A stretch of 13,858 nucleotides of DNA, taken from positions 1 through 13,858 of the forward strand of contig NZ_CAMLDX010000092.1 in NCBI RefSeq assembly GCF_946478885.1, given 5' to 3'. The notes below the pieces were generated by a model. The model worked only from the letters and a program-made list of their open reading frames with translations, had not been told where the DNA came from and did no database searches. Origin of the DNA: an uncultured Bacillus sp. Its GTDB lineage: Bacteria; Bacillota; Bacilli; Bacillales_B; DSM-18226. Of the stretch, positions 6,236-13,858 are shown in pieces (within the stretch, counting starts at the first letter, position 1; each line of letters begins with the position of its first letter). Made by a program: the position numbers and the translations under genes.

Positions 6236-7699
6236 TCAGCTTTCTTTGCGATACCGCAGCACAGGTTTTCTTGCTGCCAAGGTCTCATCAAGGCGACCAA
6301 TTACAGTTGTATGTGGAGCTTCTTGGACGATCTCCGGATTTTCCTCCGCTTCCTTTGCAATTTGGATCATCGCTTCAATAAAGCTATCAAGTGTTTCCTT
6401 CGATTCGGTTTCCGTTGGCTCAATCATGATGCATTCCTCAACGTTCAGCGGAAAATAAATGGTCGGAGGATGATAGCCGAAATCCAGAAGACGCTTCGCA
6501 ATATCAAGCGTACGAACGCCTAGCTTTTTCTGCCGTCTTCCGCTCAACACAAACTCATGCTTGCAATGTTTATCAAAAGGAAGATCATAATAAGGCTCTA
6601 GCCTTCTCATCATATAGTTGGCGTTTAATACGGCATTTTCCGTGACTGCCTTCAAACCGTCAGGGCCCATGGAGCGGATATACGTATAGGCGCGCACATT
6701 AATGCCAAAGTTGCCATAATACGGCTTCACTCGTCCGATAGACAGCGGGCGATCGTAGTCAAGGATATATTGATCTCCTGCTTTTGCCACAACTGGTTTT
6801 GGCAGGAATGGAAGGATATCTGCCTTCACCCCTACCGGACCTGAACCGGGACCGCCGCCGCCATGTGGACCAGTAAATGTTTTGTGCAGATTCAGGTGAA
6901 CGACGTCAAATCCCATATCACCTGGACGAGCCTTGGAAAGGACCGCATTGAGATTCGCTCCGTCATAATAAAGCTTCCCGCCTATTCCATGAACGATCTC
7001 AGCCATCTCAAGGATATGTTCTTCAAACAACCCGAGGGTATTTGGATTTGTCAGCATCAAAGCAGCTGTATCAGCACCGACCACTTTCCGCAAATCCTCC
7101 AGATCGACTAGTCCGTCCTCATTGGACTTGACCGTTACTGCTTCAAAGCCGGCAACAACCGCTGAAGCAGGATTAGTTCCATGTGCAGAATCCGGTACTA
7201 TGACCTTTGTCCGTGCTGTATCACCATTTGCTTCATGATATGCGCGGATAAGCATTAATCCTGTCCACTCTCCATGTGCACCGGCAGCAGGCTGAAGTGT
7301 CACGCCATCCATGCCGGTAATTTCCTTTAAATGCTCCTGCAGGTCATACATCAGTTCCAGCGCCCCTTGAACAGACGATTCATCCTGAAGCGGATGAAGG
7401 TGGGCAAACCCATTAAAGCGGGCAACCTGTTCATTGATTTTTGGATTGTATTTCATCGTACATGAGCCCAGCGGATAGAATCCTGAATCCAATCCGTGAT
7501 TTCTGCGTGACAAGGCGGTATAGTGGCGCATAATATCAAGCTCAGAAACTTCGGGTAACTCCGCTTCCTCTTGACGGATATACCCTTGCGGCAGTAATTT
7601 CTCGATGTCGATTTCCGGTACATCCATTTCCGGCAGGCTGTAACCGATGCGCCCCGGCGTACTAAGTTCAAAAATGAGTGACTGATTTTCCTTATGCAT
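6236..7699 (-). CDS. gcvPB: Glycine dehydrogenase (decarboxylating) subunit 2
   Basis: This is the beta subunit of the two-part P protein of the glycine cleavage system, which decarboxylates glycine and passes the aminomethyl group to lipoyl-GcvH. The 487-residue protein has [16 protein letters not shown] (72-87), the [12 protein letters not shown] cofactor-phosphate region (136-147), [12 protein letters not shown] (168-179) and [16 protein letters not shown] (270-285), where Lys 273 is the expected PLP Schiff-base lysine. The start ATG 7699 follows GGGGG and overlaps the gcvPA stop by 8 nt (ATGCATAAG contains the TAA), so the subunits are probably translated together. It is the last gene of the gcvT-gcvPA-gcvPB operon, and a palindromic repeat lies just after its stop. 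Confidence 0.97.
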   Translation of the reverse strand: MHKENQSLIFELSTPGRIGYSLPEMDVPEIDIEKLLPQGYIRQEEAELPEVSELDIMRHYTALSRRNHGLDSGFYPLGSCTMKYNPKINEQVARFNGFAHLHPLQDESSVQGALELMYDLQEHLKEITGMDGVTLQPAAGAHGEWTGLMLIRAYHEANGDTARTKVIVPDSAHGTNPASAVVAGFEAVTVKSNEDGLVDLEDLRKVVGADTAALMLTNPNTLGLFEEHILEMAEIVHGIGGKLYYDGANLNAVLSKARPGDMGFDVVHLNLHKTFTGPHGGGGPGSGPVGVKADILPFLPKPVVAKAGDQYILDYDRPLSIGRVKPYYGNFGINVRAYTYIRSMGPDGLKAVTENAVLNANYMMRRLEPYYDLPFDKHCKHEFVLSGRRQKKLGVRTLDIAKRLLDFGYHPPTIYFPLNVEECIMIEPTETESKETLDSFIEAMIQIAKEAEENPEIVQEAPHTTVIGRLDETLAARKPVLRYRKES

Positions 7700-9038
7700 G
7701 GTAAGCCCCCAATTCTGTCACAAACGTGTCTATTTCTTCTTTTGTTCTTAATTCCGTTACAGCAATCAACATATGGTGAGCCAACTCCGGATCATCCCGG
7801 CCTAAATCATAGCCACCGATGATTTGCTTTGTTAACAGGTTCTGATTGATTTCCTTTATCGGTGTATTTAATTTTACGACAAATTCATTAAAGGAAGGAC
7901 CGTCAAACACAACCGGAATCCCCGCCTGCTTCATAGCCTGCTTTGTATAATGAGCCTTTTGCAGATTGTCCTCCGCCATTTCTCTGACCCCTTTTTTGCC
8001 GAGTGCAGTCATCGCAACAGATGCAGCAAGGGCATTTAAGGCCTGATTGGAGCAAATATTGGAGGTTGCTTTGTCGCGGCGAATATGCTGTTCACGCGCT
8101 TGAAGCGTCAGGACATAGCCTCTTTGTCCCTGATCATCCACAGTCTGTCCAACAAGACGACCCGGAATTTTCCGCATCAGCTTGCTATTAACGGCAAAAT
8201 AACCGCAGTGTGGGCCGCCAAATGCCGCCGGAATGCCAAAAACCTGCACATCGCCAACCACAATGTCAGCACCAAATTCCCCTGGAGGCTTCAGGATGCC
8301 AAGCGCAAGCGGATTGCTGGAAACAACCATCAAGGCTTTTACACCATGAATTACTTCCTCCAGCCTTTGTAATGGCTCAATCCTCCCAAAAAAGTTCGGA
8401 TACTGTAAGAGCACGGCTGCCGTGTCCTGATCCACGAGTCGCTTTAATGCCTCCACATCCGTGATTCCATCTTTATATGGGATTTCCACAACCTCAATTC
8501 GCTGACCCTTTGCGTAAGTTCTGAGCACTTCCTTCGCTTCCGGATGAACCGTACTGGAAATCAACACCTTTTTGCGCCGTGTCTGACCGGTTGAGAGCAT
8601 AGCAGCTTCGGCTAGGGCGGTGCCGCCATCATACATCGAGGAATTTGCCACATCCATTCCCGTCAATTCACAAATCATTGTTTGAAATTCAAAAATCGCC
8701 TGTAGTTCCCCTTGGGAAATTTCCGGCTGATAGGGGGTATAGGCCGTATAAAATTCCGAACGAGAAATAACATGATCGACAATCACCGGGATATAGTGAT
8801 CATACACTCCGGCACCTAAGAAAGAAGTATTTGACTGCAAATCGGCATTCTTTGCGGCCAACAAGGTTAATTCCTTTAATAAGGCCGACTCGGATTTCGC
8901 TTTTTTTATGTTGTATTCCCCTTTAAATTGTACCTGTTCAGGGATATCGCTGAACAATTCATTGACAGACGCTGCTCCGATCTCTTTAAGCATGGCTTTT
9001 TTATCTGCTTCTGTCATCGGTAAATAGCGGTGATTCAT
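7692..9038 (-). CDS. gcvPA: Glycine dehydrogenase (decarboxylating) subunit 1
   Basis: This is the alpha subunit of the two-part P protein, 448 residues as is usual for Firmicutes. Family motifs are [12 protein letters not shown] (74-85), [43 protein letters not shown] and [11 protein letters not shown]. This half lacks the PLP lysine, which is supplied by GcvPB; the two subunits together correspond to the single-chain GcvP of other bacteria. The start ATG 9038 has a strong AAGGAGG site, and the gene follows gcvT by 18 nt. Its expression is expected to be controlled by the upstream glycine riboswitch. Confidence 0.97.
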   Translation of the reverse strand: MNHRYLPMTEADKKAMLKEIGAASVNELFSDIPEQVQFKGEYNIKKAKSESALLKELTLLAAKNADLQSNTSFLGAGVYDHYIPVIVDHVISRSEFYTAYTPYQPEISQGELQAIFEFQTMICELTGMDVANSSMYDGGTALAEAAMLSTGQTRRKKVLISSTVHPEAKEVLRTYAKGQRIEVVEIPYKDGITDVEALKRLVDQDTAAVLLQYPNFFGRIEPLQRLEEVIHGVKALMVVSSNPLALGILKPPGEFGADIVVGDVQVFGIPAAFGGPHCGYFAVNSKLMRKIPGRLVGQTVDDQGQRGYVLTLQAREQHIRRDKATSNICSNQALNALAASVAMTALGKKGVREMAEDNLQKAHYTKQAMKQAGIPVVFDGPSFNEFVVKLNTPIKEINQNLLTKQIIGGYDLGRDDPELAHHMLIAVTELRTKEEIDTFVTELGAYHA

Positions 9039-9056
9039 TCTTTGTTCCTCCTTATC

Positions 9057-10160
9057 CTACTTCTTTCTTTTATAAAAAGGCAGTTGAGTTACTTGAGCTT
9101 TTAACCGTTTACCGCGAATTTCCACCAATAATTTATTTCCCAGTGCGGCATACTCCGTTTTGATTAAGGCAAGACCAATATTCTTTTTCAGCGTTGGAGA
9201 CTGCGTTCCTGTTGTGATCTCACCGATCTGTTCTTCACCTGCAAAAACCGGATAACCGTGACGTGGAATGCCCCGATCCATCATCTCAATGCCGCAAAGC
9301 TTGCGCGGCACCCCCTTTTCCTTCTGCAGCAAAAGAGCCTGCTTTCCAATAAAATCAGTCTCTTTGTTCAACTTCACGGCAAAGCCGATACCTGCTTCCA
9401 ACGGCGAGATATCCGGTGCAAGCTCTTGACCATACAAGGCAAGCACCGCTTCAAAGCGCAATGTATCACGAGCACCTAAGCCAACCGGAAGAATGCCTTC
9501 TTCGCTTCCAGCCTCAAGGATCGCGCGCCAAAGCTCAACGGCATCCTCATGAGGACAGTAAATTTCAAATCCATCTTCTCCTGTGTATCCGGTGCGGGAG
9601 ACAAGGGCTTTTTTTCCATTGATGAGCACATCTTGGCGGAAGGTAAAGGTGCCGATTTCCGCCAATGTAGCACCTGTCACCAGCTTTGCCATAATATCCT
9701 CCGCCAACGGTCCCTGAATCGCTAGCTGGGCTACATGTAATGATATATTTTCCAGTTCTACATCCCCAGCCATATGATCCTTCAGCCATTGGTAGTCTTT
9801 TTCCGTGTTGGCTGCATTCACTACCAGCAAATAATCGTTCTCACGTAATTTATAGACGATCAGATCATCCACTGTGCCACCATTCTCATAGCACATTACG
9901 TTATATTGAGCACCGCCGTCCTTCATTTTGCTGATATCATTTGTCAGCAGCTTTTGCAGAAAACGGAGGCTCCCCACACCCTTTACCGTGATTTCCCCCA
10001 TATGTGAGACATCAAATAACCCAGCCCTTGTCCGAACGGCCTCATGCTCTTCTTTAATACTGGAAAACTGAACAGGAAGCTCCCAACCACCAAAATCGAT
10101 GATCTTTGCACCATATTCCTTATATACCTCATAAAGTGGTGTACGCTTTAGCTCTGACAT
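9057..10160 (-). CDS. gcvT: Aminomethyltransferase (glycine cleavage T protein)
   Basis: GcvT transfers the methylene carbon from aminomethyl-lipoyl-GcvH to tetrahydrofolate, releasing ammonia. The 367-residue protein shows [12 protein letters not shown] and [11 protein letters not shown] in the N-terminal domain, [10 protein letters not shown] with the Asp 98/99 pair at the folate site, [14 protein letters not shown], and [12 protein letters not shown]. It starts at ATG 10160 after an AAGGGGG ribosome binding site. It is the first gene of the operon; about 100 nt separate it from the riboswitch terminator. gcvH is not in the window, which is normal for Bacillus, where gcvH lies elsewhere. 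Confidence 0.97.
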   Translation of the reverse strand: MSELKRTPLYEVYKEYGAKIIDFGGWELPVQFSSIKEEHEAVRTRAGLFDVSHMGEITVKGVGSLRFLQKLLTNDISKMKDGGAQYNVMCYENGGTVDDLIVYKLRENDYLLVVNAANTEKDYQWLKDHMAGDVELENISLHVAQLAIQGPLAEDIMAKLVTGATLAEIGTFTFRQDVLINGKKALVSRTGYTGEDGFEIYCPHEDAVELWRAILEAGSEEGILPVGLGARDTLRFEAVLALYGQELAPDISPLEAGIGFAVKLNKETDFIGKQALLLQKEKGVPRKLCGIEMMDRGIPRHGYPVFAGEEQIGEITTGTQSPTLKKNIGLALIKTEYAALGNKLLVEIRGKRLKAQVTQLPFYKRKK

Positions 10161-10257
10161 GGAAAAAATCCCCCTTCATCATTAGACCTAATTTTTACAG
10201 CGATGCTCAGCAGCTATCCGGTTTTATCAGAAACCATGCTGACCATATTGGAATATT

Positions 10258-10302
10258 AAAAAAGGACAGAGACCCCCTTCATTCATTAGTGGGTCTCTGT
10301 CC
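10258..10302 (-). terminator. Glycine riboswitch expression-platform terminator
   Basis: GGACAGAGACCC (transcribed from 10302-10291) pairs perfectly over 12 bp with GGGTCTCTGTCC (10275-10264) across a 15-nt loop, followed by a run of at least six U. The first arm contains CAGAGA, which is also the 3' strand of the second aptamer's P1. Glycine binding should therefore sequester it and allow read-through into gcvT, making this an ON switch. Confidence 0.92.
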
Positions 10303-10458
10303 TGGAACCTGAAAGTTTACCTTTAAAAGGCTTTCCCCGTGGGTGGTTTCGCTTAAGGCGAAACACTCTCCAGAGATGCGTCAAACAAGAGTTCTTTTGC
10401 CTGAGAGATTCACATCAACATGTTTGCTCCTTCGGCGCTACAAACGTAGTCTCTCCCC
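10266..10458 (-). promoter_or_regulatory. Tandem glycine riboswitch (gcvT element)
   Basis: Two glycine aptamers lie in series. Aptamer 1 has GGGGAGAGAC, GCGCCGAAGGAGCAAAC and the conserved AATCTCTCAGGCAAAAGAAC. Aptamer 2 has ATCTCTGGAGAGTG, CACCCACGGGGAAAGCC and AAACTTTCAGG, ending in CCAGGACAGAGA. The two are joined by the short CTCTTGTTTGACGC linker. Spacing and sequence closely resemble the B. subtilis gcvT leader. Bound glycine stabilises aptamer 2 P1 and prevents the overlapping terminator, which switches on gcvT-gcvPA-gcvPB. Confidence 0.96.
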
Positions 10459-10505
10459 TTATTGTCATTCGCATTCATATAATTAGGCAATATGGTCATA
10501 CTACC

Positions 10506-10535
10506 ATTATATATAGCACTTTCTTTTTGTGACAA
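10506..10535 (-). promoter_or_regulatory. Sigma-A-type promoter of the gcv operon
   Basis: On the minus strand TTGTCA (10535-10530) and a perfect TATAAT (10511-10506) are 18 nt apart. Transcription would start near 10499, about 40 nt before the first glycine aptamer, giving a leader of roughly 340 nt. It lies in the 5' region of the divergent yqhH gene. Confidence 0.7.
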
Positions 10536-10608
10536 TTTTTCAAATATTTCTAAGGCTATCCTACCATTTTACACTAGATTGGGCAATACCATTTTTGGAG
10601 GGGTTCAT

Positions 10609-12288
10609 ATGAAGGTGCAGATTGAATTTGATTCATCATGGCAAGAGGATTTTACCTCCCGGATAGAAACTGACGGGCCATGGGGAAATTGGGATTTATT
10701 CCAGTTGGCTGTAGAAGTAGAGAACCATGTCGTCATTCCAGAATTCGAAGGGCTGCTTGCACCCAAATATTTATCCCAGCTAACCCCGCTGCCACATCAG
10801 CTTGAGGTAGCAAAACAGGTGGTGGAAAACATGAATGGAAAAGCCATACTGGCCGATGAAGTTGGTCTGGGAAAAACGATTGAAGCTGGATTAATTTTAA
10901 AAGAATATATGATTCGCGGTCTTGTTAAAAAGGTACTTGTCCTTGTACCAGCTTCCCTTGTCACCCAATGGGCTTCTGAATTAAACAGCAAGTTTTATAT
11001 CCCGGCTGTCGCCCAGCGCAAAAGCTATGTATGGGAACAATGCGATGTCGTGATTTCTTCCATTGATACTGCCAAAAGGAATCCGCATCGCGATATTATC
11101 TATAGCCAAAACTATGATCTCGTAATTATTGATGAAGCACATAAATTAAAAAACAATAAAACGAAAAACTATGAATTTGTGCAAAACCTGAAAAAGAAAT
11201 TTTGTCTACTTTTAACTGCTACCCCGATTCAAAACCGGATTAGCGAGATCTTTAATCTGGTCTCCTTATTAAAACCGGGACATCTCGGAAGCGAAGCGGA
11301 CTTCTATCACAGATATAAGAAAGATGCCCGTTCCATCGATGATGATGAACATTTAAAAGAACTGGTCAATAAAGTAATGATCCGCAACCGCCGGACTAAT
11401 ACCGGAATTGAATGGACAAAACGGATTGTCGAAACGATTGCGATTGATTTTTCCAAAGAGGAAAGGGATCTGTACAATGCAGTCAGCGCATTGCGCGGAA
11501 CGGATTCCAGTGCCCTGTTTTCTGTGATGACGCTACAGCGAGAAGCTTGCAGCAGCAGAGAAGCTGTCTTTTTCACATTAAAAAATATGCTGAATAAATA
11601 TGAAAATCCGAATCCGGCATTCACCGGGCAGATCCAGCAATTCATCCAGCTTGTTCAGGACATACAGTCCAATGCAAAAGCAGAAAAAGCTCTCGAACTC
11701 ATCAAGGTGATCAACGATAAGGTGATCATCTTTACTGAATATCGGGCTACACAGCTGTATCTGCAATGGTATTTAAAACAACATGGCATAACCTCTGTCC
11801 CCTTTCGCGGCGGCTTCAAACGAGGGAAAAAGGATTGGATGCGCGAATTGTTCAAAAGCCATGCCCAGGTGCTCATTGCCACAGAAGCAGGGGGCGAAGG
11901 AATCAATCTACAATTCTGCCATCATATTATTAACTTTGATCTTCCCTGGAATCCAATGAGACTTGAACAAAGAATCGGCCGGATTCACCGTCTCGGTCAG
12001 GAAAAGGATGTTAGGATTTATAACTTTGCCATCAAGGGAACAGTTGAAGAACATATCTTAAAGTTGCTATACGAAAAAATCCATTTATTTGAAAAAGTGA
12101 TCGGGGAGCTTGATGACATTTTAACAAGGCTCGAATTTGGCAATATTGAAGAGCATTTGATTGAAATTTTCAATTACTCCTCCTCTGCTGGAGAAATGAA
12201 AATCAAAATGGATAACCTGACATCCATGATTCAATTTGCTCAGGAAATGAAGGGGGTAGACAGGTTTGCAGCAACAGGAGATTCATGA
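10609..12288 (+). CDS. yqhH: SNF2/RapA-family DEAD-like helicase (YqhH family)
   Basis: This is a 559-residue SNF2-type ATPase starting at ATG 10609, with GGAGGGG 5 nt upstream. The frame is open for 39 more codons upstream, but those lack a ribosome binding site and overlap the gcv promoter. Motifs run in order: Q-like TPLPHQLEVA (59-68), Walker A ADEVGLGKTIEAG (82-94), DEAH box (175-178), LTATPIQN (202-209), IIFTEYRAT, ATEAGGEGINLQ (424-435) and QRIGRIHRLGQ (454-464). All ATPase and helicase-core residues look intact. Such proteins translocate on duplex nucleic acid; the RapA type recycles RNA polymerase, but this one lacks RapA's extra domains and its role is unknown to me. It is divergent from the gcv operon and overlaps yqhG by 23 nt, as a likely two-gene unit. 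Confidence 0.93.
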   Translation: MKVQIEFDSSWQEDFTSRIETDGPWGNWDLFQLAVEVENHVVIPEFEGLLAPKYLSQLTPLPHQLEVAKQVVENMNGKAILADEVGLGKTIEAGLILKEYMIRGLVKKVLVLVPASLVTQWASELNSKFYIPAVAQRKSYVWEQCDVVISSIDTAKRNPHRDIIYSQNYDLVIIDEAHKLKNNKTKNYEFVQNLKKKFCLLLTATPIQNRISEIFNLVSLLKPGHLGSEADFYHRYKKDARSIDDDEHLKELVNKVMIRNRRTNTGIEWTKRIVETIAIDFSKEERDLYNAVSALRGTDSSALFSVMTLQREACSSREAVFFTLKNMLNKYENPNPAFTGQIQQFIQLVQDIQSNAKAEKALELIKVINDKVIIFTEYRATQLYLQWYLKQHGITSVPFRGGFKRGKKDWMRELFKSHAQVLIATEAGGEGINLQFCHHIINFDLPWNPMRLEQRIGRIHRLGQEKDVRIYNFAIKGTVEEHILKLLYEKIHLFEKVIGELDDILTRLEFGNIEEHLIEIFNYSSSAGEMKIKMDNLTSMIQFAQEMKGVDRFAATGDS

Positions 12289-13051
12289 TTTTTTAGAGCG
12301 CTATTTTCTAGCCAACGACTGTGAAATAAAAGTAAGTCATCCCGGCTATATGACTGTTCAATTAACGGTAGATCTTGATAAGGAATTGATGAACCGGCCC
12401 TTTTACTGGCATTATCTGGAGAAAACGAACGGAAAGCCAAATCCGATGGCACTCACATTCATTTATGATCAGGAAAAGATTCCAGACCATTTAAAAGGGG
12501 AAACCATTCACTTTGGTTCACCACGTCTGCATCAAATTTTTCAATCAACGAAAAATCTGGCACGATTCATTCGGCTATACGAAGCCGTTCCAAATTCGGG
12601 AAACCAGCAGATTCCCTTAAAGCCATGGATAGGACTAAATGTGAAAATCTCCTATCAGTGCGATCGAAAAAAGGACGTGATGCGATCAATCGGTCTACAG
12701 CTTATCAACGGTCAGATGGTAGAGAACTTTTTTGAAACCTTAACGGAGATGAAACTCACACCGAAAATCCCGGATTATTCCTTTACCCTTTGCCCGTTAA
12801 TCATGCCAAAAAGCGGCGTGATGCGCATCGAAAATTACTTGCGAAGAGAGCTGGAACAGGAGGATATCACCTGGGCAAAAGAGGCCAGAAACCGATGGCA
12901 AAAGGATCTAGCTCTGCTTGAGCATTTTTATAAAGACAGCGAGGAAAAGGGTGAAAGTTATCGGATCGAGAAAGATGCACTTAAAGAGCAGTATGAGCCG
13001 AAGATTACGATCTCAATTATTAATGGCGGTCTATTTTATCTTCATTCCTAA
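12266..13051 (+). CDS. yqhG: YqhG family protein of unknown function
   Basis: This is a 261-residue protein starting at TTG 12266. AAGGGGG sits about 8 nt upstream, inside the end of yqhH, and the coding regions overlap by 23 nt in different frames, so translation is probably coupled. It matches the B. subtilis YqhG family by size, position and my recollection of the sequence (PFYWHYLEKTNG, HFGSPRLHQIFQS, IGLNVKISYQCDRKKD). There is no signal peptide, membrane segment or recognised catalytic motif. The C-terminal third (about residues 187-245) is rich in charged residues and probably helical. Strict pairing with an SNF2 ATPase suggests that the two act together, but no function can be read from the sequence. 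A palindromic repeat follows 9 nt after the stop. Confidence 0.9.
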   Translation: MQQQEIHDFLERYFLANDCEIKVSHPGYMTVQLTVDLDKELMNRPFYWHYLEKTNGKPNPMALTFIYDQEKIPDHLKGETIHFGSPRLHQIFQSTKNLARFIRLYEAVPNSGNQQIPLKPWIGLNVKISYQCDRKKDVMRSIGLQLINGQMVENFFETLTEMKLTPKIPDYSFTLCPLIMPKSGVMRIENYLRRELEQEDITWAKEARNRWQKDLALLEHFYKDSEEKGESYRIEKDALKEQYEPKITISIINGGLFYLHS

Positions 13052-13060
13052 TAAAATAAA

Positions 13061-13176
13061 GGAACTGTCCCATAAAATGTCAGGCTTCCACCATTGATCT
13101 ATATCCCCCGCAAATTTATGCAAAGTAATAAAGATATGGTTTTGTGGTGCCTGACACTTTTTCTTCGGAACAGCCC
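13061..13176. repeat. Palindromic intergenic repeat, copy 3 (between convergent yqhG and yqzE)
   Basis: The left arm GGAACTGTCCCATAAAATGTCAGGC is complementary, with small bulges, to the right arm GCCTGACACTTTTTCTTCGGAACAGCC. TGTCAGGC/GCCTGACA is perfect, and an inner CCACCAT...GATCTATATC / GATATGG...TGTGG pairing extends the stem. It fills nearly all of the space between the two convergent genes and resembles copies at 4571-4691 and 6143-6221. It could stop transcripts from both sides. Confidence 0.7.
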
Positions 13177-13185
13177 TCTTAGCCA

Positions 13186-13377
13186 TTATTTCTTTAACTT
13201 CTTTCTTTCCCTCAACTGCAGCATAAAGACATATGGCACAATACCAAACCAACGATAGATAAAATCAGCACGATGTTCCTTTTTTTCCTGACGGAGCTTT
13301 TTTCTCTCATCTCTCGGCTGATCGATATACTGAACGAATGTTTGCGTAATATATTTCACATAATCATTTGTTTTCAT
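13186..13377 (-). CDS. yqzE: YqzE family small protein
   Basis: This is a 63-residue basic protein (MKTNDYVKYITQTFVQYID, then a Lys/Arg/Glu-rich stretch and IYRWFGIVPYVFMLQL) that matches the YqzE family found after the comG operon in Bacillus. I chose ATG 13377, because GGTGG lies 6 nt upstream; the TTG two codons earlier touches that site. Residues of about 42-54 form a short hydrophobic segment that may touch the membrane, flanked by basic residues. It follows comGG by 92 nt in the same direction and may be the last gene of that transcript. In B. subtilis it is part of the competence regulon; its role is unknown. Confidence 0.88.
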   Translation of the reverse strand: MKTNDYVKYITQTFVQYIDQPRDERKKLRQEKKEHRADFIYRWFGIVPYVFMLQLRERKKLKK

Positions 13378-13469
13378 GCGCAACCACCTTATTCCACATT
13401 CACACGATCAGTATGAGCTATTCCCGTTGTTTTTAAACATCTGTAACGGCAGACAAGAGCGGCAAACCG

Positions 13470-13850
13470 TTATAATTCAACCCATTTATAGATTTGCTGA
13501 ATGTCCCGATCATAATAGGCATGAGCTTTAAATAGAATATAGTCTTCTTTCTTCCAGATAATCGTTACATCCCACAGACTTTCCGTCATTTCTGCTATGG
13601 TATAATCCGCCTGAACATCGGCCACAATAATCGTTCCAGATGGTTCTACTGATTCCTCTGTGGAAAAGGAGGCCTCTAATAATTGGACGGTTCTTAATAG
13701 GCAATAATCCATTTTTAAAATATCTTCCGTTTCCGCTTTCATTTTCTTTATGGTCAAATAATACTCCGTACTAATAAGCAAAGCAGTGGAAAACAGCAGG
13801 AGAAAACAAAGCGTCAGAGGATATAGAAAACCTTTTTCATTGCGAATCAT
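13470..13850 (-). CDS. comGG: Competence pseudopilus minor component ComGG
   Basis: This is a 126-residue protein starting at ATG 13850, 8 nt from the window edge, so its ribosome binding site lies in the end of comGF outside the window. The N-terminus NEKGFLYPLTLCFLLLFSTALLIS is a class III signal: a short basic leader, a Gly/Phe cleavage point for the ComC peptidase and a hydrophobic helix (residues 8-27). The usual Glu at mature position 5 is absent (FLYPL), as in B. subtilis ComGG (FIYPA). The C-terminus YKWVEL is like the RWTE ending there. ComGG is a minor pseudopilin needed for assembling the DNA-uptake pseudopilus. Primary sequence is poorly conserved in this family, so the call rests on the pilin-like N-terminus, length and position before yqzE. 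Confidence 0.85.
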   Translation of the reverse strand: MIRNEKGFLYPLTLCFLLLFSTALLISTEYYLTIKKMKAETEDILKMDYCLLRTVQLLEASFSTEESVEPSGTIIVADVQADYTIAEMTESLWDVTIIWKKEDYILFKAHAYYDRDIQQIYKWVEL

Positions 13851-13858
13851 TGGTATCG

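Noticed and set aside
8003..8464. Overlapping plus-strand ORFs within gcvPA
   Set aside because: They are antisense to a clearly conserved gene, with no start signals and no recognisable product.
10492..10608. N-terminal extension of the SNF2 helicase (39 codons)
   Set aside because: It lacks a ribosome binding site and overlaps the divergent gcv promoter, whereas ATG 10609 has GGAGGGG at the right distance.
1..13858. CRISPR array, tRNA, rRNA or defence island
   Set aside because: No regularly spaced direct repeats, no cloverleaf or rRNA sequence, and no nuclease or toxin cluster beyond the tnsA relic were visible on either strand.

Overview
The window looks like low-GC Bacillaceae chromosome. 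Read from the right edge leftward, it carries comGG and yqzE (end of the competence pseudopilus operon), yqhG and yqhH, gcvT-gcvPA-gcvPB, yqhL and lipM. This block matches the gene order I know from Bacillus subtilis. Left of lipM the window departs from B. subtilis. It carries a B12-dependent (class II) ribonucleotide reductase gene, nrdJ, and then a short AT-rich stretch with a broken Tn7-type tnsA, a small membrane ORF and a collagen-like protein gene cut by the left edge.

Layout: 1-422 (-) collagen-like/DUF4183 protein; 530-730 (-) small two-helix membrane ORF; 730-1217 (-) frameshifted and shortened tnsA; 1252-1292 nrdJ terminator; 1363-4246 (-) nrdJ, interrupted at 3130-3451 by a 322-nt ORF-less group I intron; 4357-4405 tandem NrdR boxes; 4571-4691 palindromic repeat; 4694-5530 (-) lipM; 5762-6145 (+) yqhL rhodanese; 6143-6221 palindromic repeat between convergent genes; 6236-10160 (-) gcvPB, gcvPA and gcvT, listed left to right, preceded by a tandem glycine riboswitch with its terminator and a sigma-A promoter; 10609-13051 (+) yqhH-yqhG, overlapping; 13061-13176 palindromic repeat; 13186-13377 (-) yqzE; 13470-13850 (-) comGG.

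The centre is a glycine/lipoate module. The riboswitch turns on glycine cleavage when glycine is abundant, and LipM supplies the octanoyl precursor of the lipoyl group carried by GcvH. nrdJ makes deoxyribonucleotides with adenosylcobalamin and appears to be under NrdR control.

The most unusual feature is the intron. Its P, Q, R and S core elements, P7.1/P7.2 hairpins, P9, P1 and P10 can all be read. It sits inside the conserved QGGSRRG/AQM motif of NrdJ. Its 3' boundary is puzzling: keeping the nrdJ frame requires the intron to end in A rather than the near-universal terminal G. Other points of note are the one-base deletion in an A run that breaks tnsA directly behind the nrdJ terminator, and three related palindromic elements, each abutting gene 3' ends.
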